8,893 nt of DNA from an uncultured Desulfovibrionaceae bacterium (GCA_947074125.1 CAMTOM010000039.1:1-8893); one strand, 5' to 3'; counted from the first letter of the stretch, positions 1-7,666 are shown. Made by a program: numbers and translations. Notes: generated from the letters alone by a model not told the origin.

Positions 1-104
1 AATCCATTCATTTAACTTTGATGAGATTATTTTCTTCCATCCTCCTTTTTCATTATTAGTATCTAGACATTCAATAAGAGAAGAACGACCTTTTTTAGAG
101 CCCC
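1..104. other. AT-rich flank of foreign composition abutting the rfbC break
   Basis: Only 29 of the first 100 bases are G or C, against roughly 43 to 55 percent in samples I counted from the neighbouring genes. The sequence does not continue rfbC in any frame. Read on the minus strand it stays open to the window edge in a frame one base off from rfbC, with residues such as YGGSKKGRSSLIECLD. I do not recognise this and cannot show that it is coding. It is probably the edge of an inserted or rearranged segment that lies mostly outside the window. Confidence 0.5.
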
Positions 105-433
105 CATAACTGCCATTGGTTTTCCTGCGTGAGTTCAACGCCAATCCATTTTCCAAAAGTGGGTGAATCTTGGCGAATATCAACGGCAACATCAAAAACA
201 CTTCCCAAAGAGACGCTGACCAGTTTTCCCTGTGGGAATTTTTTTTGAAAATGCAAACCACGCAAAATACCGTGTGTGGAACGGGAATGATTATCCTGGA
301 CAAAAGGAAGGGTCAGTCCTGCTTCGCGATAGCGCTGTTCCTGCCATGTCTCCACAAAATAGCCACGATGATCGCCCCAGACTTTGGGTTTGATCAGAAG
401 AACATCATGTATGCTGGTGGGGGTAACTTCCAC
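95..433 (-). pseudogene. rfbC: dTDP-4-dehydrorhamnose 3,5-epimerase, 3' truncated
   Basis: This is the N-terminal 60 percent of an RmlC-type epimerase, which in intact form makes dTDP-4-keto-L-rhamnose for surface polysaccharide. Recognisable blocks are IKPKVWGDHRGYFVE, FVQDNHSRSTHGILRGLHF (holding the active-site His) and VFDVAVDIRQDSPTFGKW. The reading ends after QLW with GL and TAA, where the family continues with a PxGFAHGF-like block. The C-terminal half of the cupin, with the catalytic Tyr and the Asp of the His-Asp pair, is missing. About 112 codons remain, against the usual 180 to 190. I place the start at GTG 433 because GAGAGG (439-444) sits five bases upstream; GTG 439 would overlap that site. 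The break coincides with a sharp fall in GC, so it looks like a rearrangement and not a simple point mutation. The product is almost certainly inactive. Confidence 0.8.
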
Positions 434-445
434 AAACACCTCTCA

Positions 446-700
446 AAAAATTATAAATAACAAGCAATCGCGCTATTTTTTTAAAGTATTTCCTTAAAGC
501 TGGCAATGATTTTTATAGTGGGGCAGATGCGCATTTATGCGCTTTGCAACGAAGGCAAAGGCGGGAGGGGAGTTGCAGGAAAAAGATAGTAGTGCTATTC
601 TGAAAAACCTTGCTATGGATTTTTCTGTGAAGTGTGCTCTTGTAATGAAGAGGGTAGCGTGCTCAACAGAAGAATACATTGTGATGGGATGAATGAGAGA
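446..700. other. Divergent intergenic spacer between rfbC and the TPR gene
   Basis: I see no convincing gene here. The one long minus-strand frame (494-751) is rich in unrelated residues, lacks a recognisable domain and would run across the TPR promoter. The spacer contains two adjacent small hairpins: GCGCAT/ATGCGC at 529-542 and CTTTGC/GCAAAG at 542-560 with a 7-base loop. Neither is followed by a T run. The purine-rich stretch at 561-590 has no evident function. Confidence 0.45.
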
Positions 701-728
701 TTGTGATATACTGTATAGTGAGTATATT
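701..728 (+). promoter_or_regulatory. Probable promoter of the TPR gene, with an inverted repeat
   Basis: TTGTGA (701-706) and TATATT (723-728) are separated by 16 bases and resemble a sigma-70 promoter. Transcription would start about 35 bases before the ATG at 772. An inverted repeat, ATATAC (706-711) and GTATAT (722-727), spans the spacer and the -10 box. TATACTGTATA (707-717) is itself palindromic. This could be an operator, but AT-rich promoters produce such symmetry by chance. Confidence 0.4.
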
Positions 729-771
729 GCTTCTCTTAAGTACAGATGCATATATTATTCAAGGGAGTAAA

Positions 772-1395
772 ATGAAAAATAAAAAAGGTAAGGGTACTGT
801 GCAGGCAACAGAAGCAACCGTTTCCAAAAGTACATTCTATATCGGCATAGGGCTTGGATTGTTGGCAGGGCTTTTTCTTGGCTCGCTCATACCATCGGCA
901 TTGTCTCCTGAAAAAACAGCATCTCAGGTGAGTATGTCATCAGGGGCACCCCAGCAAAATGCTGAGGCAGAGGTTTTGCAGGCACGTGTAAGTGATATAG
1001 AGAAACACTTGCAGCATAGTCCTGATGATGCAGGCTTGTGGACACAGCTTGGCAATGCCTATTATGATGCCCATATACCGGAGAAGTCCGTTGAGGCTTA
1101 CACCCGCTCGCTGGCATTGGAACCCAAGAATGCTGATGTCCTGACAGATATGGGGACGATGTATCGACTGATGAAGCAACCAGAAAAGGCGTTGGAGAGC
1201 TTCCAGAGAGCGCTTCAGATAAAAAGCGATCACCGGAATGCCTTGTTCAATACTGGTGTTGTGCTGAGTGAGACAGATCGTCCTGCACAGGCAAAAGAAG
1301 TCTGGTTGCGTTTGCTCGCACAGGATCCACAGGCCAAGGCACCTGGGGGGCGTTTGCTGCAAGAGTTAATTGACGCACTTCCTGCCGGCAAATAA
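772..1395 (+). CDS. Membrane-anchored tetratricopeptide repeat protein
   Basis: The 207-residue product has a short Lys-rich N-terminus, one hydrophobic segment at about residues 21-43 (FYIGIGLGLLAGLFLGSLIP) and a linker of about 25 residues. Three TPR units follow at roughly 86-119, 120-153 and 154-187, marked by LWTQLGNAYYDA, DVLTDMGTMYRLM and ALFNTGVVLSE. The topology is most likely a signal anchor with the TPR part outside the cytoplasm. The layout resembles small CcmI/NrfG-like TPR proteins of Desulfobacterota, which serve as protein-protein scaffolds, but there are no cytochrome-maturation genes nearby to support that role. The start at 772 follows AAGGGAG (761-767) at four bases; an upstream GTG at 703 would lie inside the promoter. 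It appears to be monocistronic and converges on argH. The exact partner is unknown. Confidence 0.8.
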   Translation: MKNKKGKGTVQATEATVSKSTFYIGIGLGLLAGLFLGSLIPSALSPEKTASQVSMSSGAPQQNAEAEVLQARVSDIEKHLQHSPDDAGLWTQLGNAYYDAHIPEKSVEAYTRSLALEPKNADVLTDMGTMYRLMKQPEKALESFQRALQIKSDHRNALFNTGVVLSETDRPAQAKEVWLRLLAQDPQAKAPGGRLLQELIDALPAGK

Positions 1396-1407
1396 ACTTT
1401 CGCATAA

Positions 1408-1496
1408 AAAGGAACCTTTTGTCGTCTGAACGCTATGCTGTGTATTGCTGCTATAAACAGTATACGCACATAGGCGCAGATGCAAAAGGTTCCTTT
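1408..1496. repeat. Long imperfect hairpin with perfect 14-bp outer arms
   Basis: AAAGGAACCTTTTG (1408-1421) is the exact reverse complement of 1483-1496. Pairing continues inward with short bulges: TCTG (1425-1428) with CAGA (1477-1480), CGC (1431-1433) with GCG (1474-1476), TATG (1434-1437) with CATA (1469-1472), then a GTAT/ATAC and CTG/CAG stem around a CTATAAA loop. Nearly the whole 89 bases can fold as one stem. It lies between the convergent stops of the TPR gene and argH, so it may terminate transcription in both directions. No clear T run follows either side, so a small palindromic mobile or repeated element is an equally good reading. Confidence 0.65.
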
Positions 1497-1521
1497 GTCA
1501 GACTGTACTTCTCGTACTTTG

Positions 1522-2937
1522 TTACAGTAAATTTTCCATGCGCATATTACCGCCCATAGAGCCAGTTATCCAGTCGTGCAGGGCGCTGATCTGGTTTCTG
1601 ACAGAAACGGGGCCAGTACCTCCCTGTGTTTCACGGCGCTGTACAGCCGCTTCGTAGTCAAGAACTGCATACACATCCTCATCAATATCAGGATGGAGGC
1701 TGTGGAATTCCGCAAGCGTGAGTTCTTCAAGGGGCTTGTTTTGCTGTTCAGCCATGGCGACAGCATTCCCTGTAATATGGTGCGCCTCACGGAAGGGCAC
1801 GCCTTTCCCTACAAGATAATCGGCAAGTTCTGTGGCATTCAGGAAGCCAGATTTACAGGCTGCCCGCATACGTTCTGTGTTGAATGTCAGAGCGCTGACC
1901 ATGCCTTCCATAACCTGAAGGGAGGCGCTCAGTGTGGCATCGGTATCAAGGAAGGGTTCCTTGTCTTCCTGAAGGTCGCGATTATAGGCGAGTGGCAAGC
2001 CTTTGAGTGTTGTGAGCAGGGTAATGAGGTCGCCATAAACTCTTCCCACCTTGCCACGCATAAGCTCGGCAACATCAGGATTTTTTTTCTGCGGCATAAT
2101 GGAAGAACCGGTGGCATAGCCATCTGGAAGCAAAACAAAGCCGAAAGCCGGATTGGCCCACAGGATGATTTCTTCGCAGAAGCGGGAAAGATGCATCATG
2201 GTACAGGAAGCGCAAAAGAGTGTTTCTGCGAGAAAGTCGCGATCGGCAACAGCGTCCATGGAATTGCTGAAGACACCATTCATGCCCAGGTCACGCGCAA
2301 CACTTTGCGGGTCAAGAGGATAGGTCGTGCCCGCCAGTGCCGCAGCACCAAGAGGGGAGATGCGGACACGCTTCTCACAGTCTTCCATGCGTTCAACATC
2401 ACGTTTGAGCATCCAGGCATAGGCGAGCAGGTGATGGGCAAGGCTGATGGGCTGGGCTGGTTGCAGATGAGTGCAGCCAGGCAGAATGGCACCCTGGTGT
2501 TCAACAGCGCGCTGTAAAAAAGCGTTGACAAGGCGGACGGTCAGTGTCTGCCACTGACGCAGGTGGTCAGAGACAAAGAGACGAAAAGAGAGACAGACCT
2601 GATCATTGCGACTGCGTCCGGTATGGAGTTTTTTCCCCACATTGCCCACCAGTGCGGTAAGGCGGGATTCGATGTTCATATGAACATCTTCAAGTGAGGC
2701 TTGCCAGACAAAGTTGCCGGATTCAATTTCTTCTTTGACCTTTTCAAGTCCCTGAACCAGAGTTTCCGCTTCTCCGGCGGCGATGATGCCCTGTCTGGCA
2801 AGCATACGCGCATGTGCCTGAGAGCCTCTGATGTCATGAAGATAGAGGGCACGATCAAATGATTCTGATTCGGTGTACGCGGCAACAGTTTCTTCGGGGC
2901 CCTGGTTAAAACGCCCCCCCCAGGATGTGTTTTTCAT
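1522..2937 (-). CDS. argH: Argininosuccinate lyase
   Basis: This enzyme cleaves argininosuccinate to arginine and fumarate, the last step of arginine synthesis, and acts as a cytosolic homotetramer. The 471-residue product is of normal length. Family landmarks are WGGRF near the N-terminus, HMNIESRL (86-93), LHTGRSRNDQ (105-113), CTHLQPAQP with the catalytic His157, and the fumarase/lyase signature GSSIMPQKKNPD (277-288) with its catalytic serine. The C-terminal RRETQGGTGPVSVRNQ block is also present. I chose ATG 2937 (MKNTSWGGRF) because homologues begin close to WGGRF. ATG 2943 and TTG 2955 are also possible. None of these has a clear Shine-Dalgarno. It lies downstream of argG on the same strand, about 120 bases away, probably in one transcription unit. 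No damage is visible. Confidence 0.95.
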   Translation of the reverse strand: MKNTSWGGRFNQGPEETVAAYTESESFDRALYLHDIRGSQAHARMLARQGIIAAGEAETLVQGLEKVKEEIESGNFVWQASLEDVHMNIESRLTALVGNVGKKLHTGRSRNDQVCLSFRLFVSDHLRQWQTLTVRLVNAFLQRAVEHQGAILPGCTHLQPAQPISLAHHLLAYAWMLKRDVERMEDCEKRVRISPLGAAALAGTTYPLDPQSVARDLGMNGVFSNSMDAVADRDFLAETLFCASCTMMHLSRFCEEIILWANPAFGFVLLPDGYATGSSIMPQKKNPDVAELMRGKVGRVYGDLITLLTTLKGLPLAYNRDLQEDKEPFLDTDATLSASLQVMEGMVSALTFNTERMRAACKSGFLNATELADYLVGKGVPFREAHHITGNAVAMAEQQNKPLEELTLAEFHSLHPDIDEDVYAVLDYEAAVQRRETQGGTGPVSVRNQISALHDWITGSMGGNMRMENLL

Positions 2938-2970
2938 AAGCATTCGTCGGGCCAAAGGTTGTTAGGAGTG

Positions 2971-3002
2971 CATGTTTGCAAAGTGTGATACTTGAAAACA
3001 TG
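2971..3002. promoter_or_regulatory. Stem-loop upstream of argH
   Basis: CATGTTTGCAAAGT (2971-2984) pairs with ACTTGAAAACATG (2990-3002), with one mismatch and one bulge, around a 5-base loop. It lies in the argG-argH gap, about 35 bases ahead of the argH start, in the leader of any argG-argH message. There is no T run in the argH direction, so it does not look like a simple terminator. Possible roles are an operator, an mRNA processing or stability hairpin, or none. The symmetry is seen directly; the role is unknown. Confidence 0.4.
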
Positions 3003-3031
3003 TGGCAGATGATCCACTGTATAGTATTGCA

Positions 3032-3050
3032 TGGGGGGCAGCGCCCCCCA
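3032..3050. terminator. G6/C6 hairpin just downstream of argG
   Basis: TGGGGGGC (3032-3039) and GCCCCCCA (3043-3050) form an 8-bp GC-rich stem with a 3-base loop, about 10 bases beyond the argG stop. On the plus strand it is followed by GGTGTTTTTA. On the minus strand, the argG direction, the T run is absent and an A run precedes it. It may cause partial termination or pausing between argG and argH, or protect the argG 3' end. Similar GGGGGC-GCCCCC hairpins are, from memory, common between genes in Desulfovibrio, so it may be a dispersed repeat. Confidence 0.4.
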
Positions 3051-3060
3051 GGTGTTTTTA

Positions 3061-4263
3061 TTACTTCCGTCGTTTCATGGCCGCGTGTGTGCGCAGGCGT
3101 AAACCATTCAGGCGGATAAAGCCCGCAGCATCTTTATGGTCATATGTCGCACATTCTTCAAAAGTCGCAAGGTCATGACAGAAAAGGGTGTTGGGAGATT
3201 CGCGTCCAACAGGCCAGACGCCTCCCTTATACAGTTTTACACGTACGCTTCCTGTGACCGTCTCCTGTGCCTTGTCCATAAAAGCCTGCATGGCCTCGCG
3301 TTCCGGTGAAAACCAAAAGCCATTATAGATGGCGCTGGCATAGCGTGGGACAAGCATGTCACGTACGGCAACAACTTCACGGTCAAGGCAGATACCTTCA
3401 AGGTCGCGATGAGCCTGGTGGATGATGGTACCGCCAGGAGTTTCATACACGCCACGGCTTTTCATGCCAACAAAGCGGTTTTCGACCATATCCAGGCGTC
3501 CAATACCATGCCGCGCACCCATAACATTCAGTTCCTGAAGTACGGCAGCAGGTGAGGCCTTCTGACCATTGATGCCGCAAGGGTCGCCATGTTCAAAGTC
3601 GATGGAAACATATTCTGGCGTATCAGGAGCCTGTTCTATGGGAGTGCATACCAGATGGCAGGATTCATGAGGTTCACAGCCAGGGTCTTCCAGCTCGCTC
3701 CCCTCAAAGCTTGTGTGCAGCATATTGGAGTCAATACTGTAGCGCTTCTGGGCTGATGAGATGGGAATGCCATGCTGTTCAGCAAAAGCATTCAAAGCCG
3801 TACGGGACATAAGATCCCATTCGCGCCAGGGGGCGATAACCTTAAGATCCGGAGCCAGAGCGTTCACAGCAAATTCAAAACGCACCTGATCATTGCCTTT
3901 GCCAGTAGCGCCGTGAGCGATGGCGTCCGCATTTTCTTTGCGGGCGATTTCTACAAGGGTTTTGGCAATAAGAGGACGTGCAACGGAGGTGCCCAGCAAA
4001 TAGCGTCCTTCGTAGATAGCGCCGCCACGCAGCATGGGGAAAACAAAATCTTTGGCGAATTCTTCGCGCAAATCCATGATGTAGGCTTTGGAAGCCCCAG
4101 TTTTGAGTGCTTTCTCTTCGACACCGGAAAGGTCTTCTGGTTGCCCAAGGTCTGCTGTCATGGTGATAACTTCGCAGTTATACGTGGTAATAAGCCACTT
4201 GAGGATGACAGAAGTATCCAGACCGCCGGAATAGGCAAGCACAACTTTATTGATTTTTTGCAT
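3061..4263 (-). CDS. argG: Argininosuccinate synthase
   Basis: This cytosolic enzyme joins citrulline and aspartate, using ATP, to give argininosuccinate. The 400-residue product has the usual length for the family. The N-type ATP pyrophosphatase loop is LAYSGGLDTS at residues 9-18. AHGATGKGNDQVRFE (116-130) is the citrulline/aspartate-binding family signature, and GTSVARPLIAK (91-101) and MKSRGVYETPGGTII are also typical. ATG 4263 is supported by GAGG (4269-4272) five bases upstream. argG is the promoter-proximal gene of an argG-argH unit and is divergent from carB, which supplies carbamoyl phosphate for citrulline. argF is not adjacent in this window. No frameshift or missing motif is seen. 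Confidence 0.97.
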   Translation of the reverse strand: MQKINKVVLAYSGGLDTSVILKWLITTYNCEVITMTADLGQPEDLSGVEEKALKTGASKAYIMDLREEFAKDFVFPMLRGGAIYEGRYLLGTSVARPLIAKTLVEIARKENADAIAHGATGKGNDQVRFEFAVNALAPDLKVIAPWREWDLMSRTALNAFAEQHGIPISSAQKRYSIDSNMLHTSFEGSELEDPGCEPHESCHLVCTPIEQAPDTPEYVSIDFEHGDPCGINGQKASPAAVLQELNVMGARHGIGRLDMVENRFVGMKSRGVYETPGGTIIHQAHRDLEGICLDREVVAVRDMLVPRYASAIYNGFWFSPEREAMQAFMDKAQETVTGSVRVKLYKGGVWPVGRESPNTLFCHDLATFEECATYDHKDAAGFIRLNGLRLRTHAAMKRRK

Positions 4264-4295
4264 ACAAGCCTCGTTTCAATAGTGAATGGGCATCA

Positions 4296-4324
4296 AGTAT
4301 TGCCTAAAGTTTGATTTGTCGCAA
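4296..4324 (-). promoter_or_regulatory. Probable promoter of argG-argH
   Basis: Read on the minus strand, TTGCGA (4319-4324) and AATACT (4296-4301) are spaced by 17 bases, giving a reasonable sigma-70 arrangement and a leader of about 25 to 30 bases before ATG 4263. I could not recognise an ArgR box of the E. coli type in the divergent region. The assignment rests only on consensus similarity and position. Confidence 0.4.
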
Positions 4325-4329
4325 GTCTC

Positions 4330-4358
4330 TTGACGTGCATGGAGCCTGTGTATAGGAT
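4330..4358 (+). promoter_or_regulatory. Probable promoter of carB-carA
   Basis: TTGACG (4330-4335) and TAGGAT (4353-4358) are separated by exactly 17 bases, about 55 bases before the carB start. It is divergent from, and only a few bases from, the proposed argG promoter, so the two transcription units could be co-controlled. CCTGT (4345-4349) and ACAGG (4361-4365) form an inverted repeat around the -10 box, followed by TTTT. This may be an operator half-site pair or chance. Confidence 0.5.
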
Positions 4359-4414
4359 AAACAGGTTTTAAAGGACTCTTTATTGTCAACACTCTACATA
4401 CCCAAACGACGCTC

Positions 4415-7400
4415 ATGCCGAAACGTACTGACCTAAAGCGCATTCTTGTTATTGGAGCAGGCCCTATCATTATTGGACAGGGATGCGAATTTGATTATTC
4501 GGGTTCCCAGGCAGTGAAAGCCCTGAAAGAAGAGGGATATGAAGTGGTGCTGGTGAACTCTAATCCCGCTACCATTATGACAGACCCTCACCTGGCAGAT
4601 GCCACTTATGTAGAGCCAATAGAACATGATACTATTGCTGCCATCTTACGTAAAGAGCGTCCGTGTGCGGTACTGCCGACTCTCGGAGGGCAGACAGCGC
4701 TCAATGTTGCCTTGCAGCTTGCACAGTCTGGTGTGATTGACGAGTGTGGTGCAGAGCTTATTGGCGCAAATGCGGCTGTTATTGAAAAGGCTGAGAGTCG
4801 TCAGCTTTTTCGGCAGGCCATGGAAAATATTGGGCTGAAAGTTCCGGCCAGTGGCATTGCCCGCACTCTGGACGATGTACGTCGCTTGGGAAGTGAGCTT
4901 CCTTTCCCCTTGATTGTGCGTCCGGCATTTACGCTTGGTGGTACTGGCGGTGGTGTGGCGTACAATATGGAAGATCTGGAACTTGTTGCCGGACGTGGTT
5001 TGGCGGCAAGTCCCACGTCTGAAGTAATGATTGAACAGTCTGTTCTAGGCTGGAAAGAAATAGAAATGGAAGTCATGCGGGATAAAAAAGATAACTGCGT
5101 GATTGTCTGTGCTATCGAAAATATGGACGCCATGGGTGTGCATACGGGAGACTCTGTTACGGTTGCGCCAATGCAGACACTGACAGATGTGGAATATCAG
5201 CAAATTCGTGATGCTTCCATTGCTGTTATGCGTGAGATTGGTGTGGAAACAGGTGGCTCGAATGTGCAGTTTGCCCTGAATCCTGCCAATGGTGAGCTGG
5301 TTGTGATTGAAATGAATCCGCGTGTCTCCCGTTCGTCAGCGCTGGCCTCCAAAGCCACCGGCTTTCCCATAGCCAAAATAGCCGCAAAACTGGCTGTAGG
5401 CTATACACTAGATGAACTGCGAAACGACATAACACGAGAAACAGCAGCTTCATTTGAGCCTGCCATTGACTATTGTGTTGTTAAAATTCCGCGTTTTACT
5501 TTTGAAAAATTCCCGGGCGCCCAGGATGAGCTGACCACCACCATGAAGAGTGTTGGTGAGGCCATGAGTATTGGGCGTACCTTTAAGGAAGCACTCCAAA
5601 AAGGTCTGCGCTCCATGGAAATTGGAGCTTCTGGACTGGGCTTTGATTTCCGCAAGGCACTTCCAGACCGCGAAGAGCTTATTCGTTCTTTGCGCATTCC
5701 CAATTCCCGTCGTCTCTTCGCCTTGCGTCAGGCCTTGCTGCTGGGCATTGATGAAGAAGAAATTTACGAAGTATCCGCATATGATCCCTGGTTTATCCGT
5801 CAGGTGAAAGAGATTGTGGATATGGAGCAGCATATCCAGAACTTTGGTCTTGAAAATGACATGACAGCGGCGAACCCTGAGCTTGCAGAAGTACTGCGCG
5901 CTGCCAAGGAATACGGCTTCTCTGATCGTCAGCTCGCAGAAATGTGGAAGCGTCCAGAATCAGATATTCGCCGTTTGCGTTGTGATATGAATATTCAGCC
6001 TGTCTATTATCTTGTTGATACATGTGCTGCTGAATTTGAGGCCTACACACCATATTTTTATTCTACCTATGAAACAGGTGACGAGCTTGCACATGTTGCG
6101 GGTAAAAAAGTCATCATTCTGGGGGGAGGCCCCAATCGCATCGGGCAGGGGATTGAGTTTGACTATTGCTGCTGTCATGCCTCCTTCGCCTTGAAGGATG
6201 AAGGCGTGACCGCCATTATGATCAATTCAAATCCTGAGACTGTCTCAACAGACTATGATACTTCAGACCGTCTTTATTTTGAGCCACTCACCTTTGAAGA
6301 TGTTATGAATATTGTGGAAAAAGAGCAGCCTGATGGTGTGATTGTCCAGTTTGGCGGGCAGACGCCTCTCAATTTGGCGGTACCGCTCATGCGCGCTGGT
6401 GTTCCCATTCTGGGAACATCGCCAGATGCTATTGACCGCGCTGAAGACCGTGAGCGCTTCCAGGCTTTGATCGAGAAGCTTGGCTTGCGTCAGCCTCCCA
6501 ATGGTACGGCAATGAGCCGCGAGGAAGCATTGCGCATTGCCGGAACGATCACTTATCCCGTTGTGGTGCGCCCCAGTTATGTGTTGGGCGGGCGTGCGAT
6601 GGCTGTGGTGTATGATGATGAACAGCTCAATGAATATTTTACAGAGCAGGTTCCTGAAAAACTGGAACACCCCATCCTGATCGACAAGTTCCTTGAGCAG
6701 GCAACAGAAGTGGATGTGGATGCTCTGTCTGATGGCAGGGAAGTCTATGTTGCCGGTATTATGGAACATATTGAAGAGGCGGGCATTCACTCCGGTGATT
6801 CGGCTTGTGTGCTTCCTTCTTTCTCCCTTTCCTATGATACGGTGGCACAGATTGCAGACCAGACTGAGGCGCTGGCCAGAGAGTTACGCGTTGTCGGTTT
6901 GATGAATATCCAGTTTGCTATCAAGGGTGATGATATTTTCATTCTTGAAGTCAATCCGCGTGCATCGCGTACAGCGCCTTTTGTTTCCAAAGCCACGGGT
7001 GTTCCCTTGCCCTATCTGGCGACACAGGTCATGCTTGGGAAAACTCTGGAAGAACTGGATCCGTGGAGCATGCGTTGCGGTGGCTTTTTCTGTGTAAAAG
7101 AGGCCGTACTGCCATTTAATCGTTTCCCTGGTGTTGATATTGTACTGGGGCCGGAGATGCACTCCACAGGTGAAGTGATGGGAATGGGCGCAACTTTTGA
7201 AGATGCATTCATGAAAAGCCAGCTCGCCGCCGGACAGCGCTTGCCACAGAATGGCAAAGTCTTTATTTCAGTGAATGACCGCGACAAACCTCTTTTGGAA
7301 GAAGTCGCACGAAAATATGCACGTTTGGGATTCACCCTCATTGCCACATCAGGTACGGCGAAGATGTTGCGGGAAAAGGGTCTGGATGTGGAAACAGTAT

Positions 7401-7666
7401 TCAAAGTCTATGAGGGACGTCCCAATATTGTGGATCTTCTGAAAAATGGAGAAGTTGCCCTTGTGATCAATACCGCTTCTGGTAAGCGGACAGCACAGGA
7501 TTCCAGAGCTATCCGCCGTGCTACTCTGACCTATGGAGTGCCATACTTCACAACACTTGCGGGAGCACGTGCCGCAGCGCGAGCCATTGGCGCATATCGT
7601 GCCGAAGGTATTCATGTGAAGAGTCTTCAGGAATATTATGCGCATCAGGGCGCACAGGGCGTATAA
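4415..7666 (+). CDS. carB: Carbamoyl phosphate synthase, large subunit
   Basis: This subunit makes carbamoyl phosphate from bicarbonate, two ATP and ammonia delivered by CarA, for pyrimidine and arginine synthesis. The 1083-residue product is full length (E. coli has 1073). It shows the internal duplication of the family. The N-terminal carboxyphosphate half starts with LVIGAGPIIIGQGCEFDYSG (11-30). An oligomerisation region covers about 400-550. The second ATP-grasp half begins with GGGPNRIGQGIEFDY at about 570. An allosteric MGS-like domain runs from about 947, with SGTAKMLREKGL and VINTASGKRT, so control by nucleotides or ornithine is plausible. All ATP-grasp motifs I looked for (for example EMNPRVSRSSALASKATG and EVNPRASRTAPFVSKATG) are intact. 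No Shine-Dalgarno precedes ATG 4415. It is followed after 10 bases by carA, an order opposite to the common carA-carB. Confidence 0.97.
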   Translation: MPKRTDLKRILVIGAGPIIIGQGCEFDYSGSQAVKALKEEGYEVVLVNSNPATIMTDPHLADATYVEPIEHDTIAAILRKERPCAVLPTLGGQTALNVALQLAQSGVIDECGAELIGANAAVIEKAESRQLFRQAMENIGLKVPASGIARTLDDVRRLGSELPFPLIVRPAFTLGGTGGGVAYNMEDLELVAGRGLAASPTSEVMIEQSVLGWKEIEMEVMRDKKDNCVIVCAIENMDAMGVHTGDSVTVAPMQTLTDVEYQQIRDASIAVMREIGVETGGSNVQFALNPANGELVVIEMNPRVSRSSALASKATGFPIAKIAAKLAVGYTLDELRNDITRETAASFEPAIDYCVVKIPRFTFEKFPGAQDELTTTMKSVGEAMSIGRTFKEALQKGLRSMEIGASGLGFDFRKALPDREELIRSLRIPNSRRLFALRQALLLGIDEEEIYEVSAYDPWFIRQVKEIVDMEQHIQNFGLENDMTAANPELAEVLRAAKEYGFSDRQLAEMWKRPESDIRRLRCDMNIQPVYYLVDTCAAEFEAYTPYFYSTYETGDELAHVAGKKVIILGGGPNRIGQGIEFDYCCCHASFALKDEGVTAIMINSNPETVSTDYDTSDRLYFEPLTFEDVMNIVEKEQPDGVIVQFGGQTPLNLAVPLMRAGVPILGTSPDAIDRAEDRERFQALIEKLGLRQPPNGTAMSREEALRIAGTITYPVVVRPSYVLGGRAMAVVYDDEQLNEYFTEQVPEKLEHPILIDKFLEQATEVDVDALSDGREVYVAGIMEHIEEAGIHSGDSACVLPSFSLSYDTVAQIADQTEALARELRVVGLMNIQFAIKGDDIFILEVNPRASRTAPFVSKATGVPLPYLATQVMLGKTLEELDPWSMRCGGFFCVKEAVLPFNRFPGVDIVLGPEMHSTGEVMGMGATFEDAFMKSQLAAGQRLPQNGKVFISVNDRDKPLLEEVARKYARLGFTLIATSGTAKMLREKGLDVETVFKVYEGRPNIVDLLKNGEVALVINTASGKRTAQDSRAIRRATLTYGVPYFTTLAGARAAARAIGAYRAEGIHVKSLQEYYAHQGAQGV

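Noticed and set aside
170..460. A plus-strand frame across rfbC
   Set aside because: It is the antisense shadow of the rfbC remnant.
529..560. Tandem small hairpins considered as a terminator or riboswitch
   Set aside because: Stems are only 6 bp, no T run follows, and no known riboswitch pattern is visible.
494..751. An 85-codon minus-strand frame upstream of the TPR gene
   Set aside because: It has no ribosome binding site, no recognisable domain, and overlaps the likely TPR promoter.
1576..2517. A 313-codon open frame on the plus strand
   Set aside because: It lies wholly antisense to argH, whose conserved motifs account for the region, and its translation shows no domain I recognise.
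3772..4314. A 180-codon open frame on the plus strand
   Set aside because: It is antisense to the argG 5' half and runs into the divergent promoter region; argG is clearly the real gene.
4264..4414. An ArgR operator of the E. coli type between argG and carB
   Set aside because: I looked for paired TGAAT/ATTCA half-sites; one TGAAT occurs near 4283 but no properly spaced partner was found.
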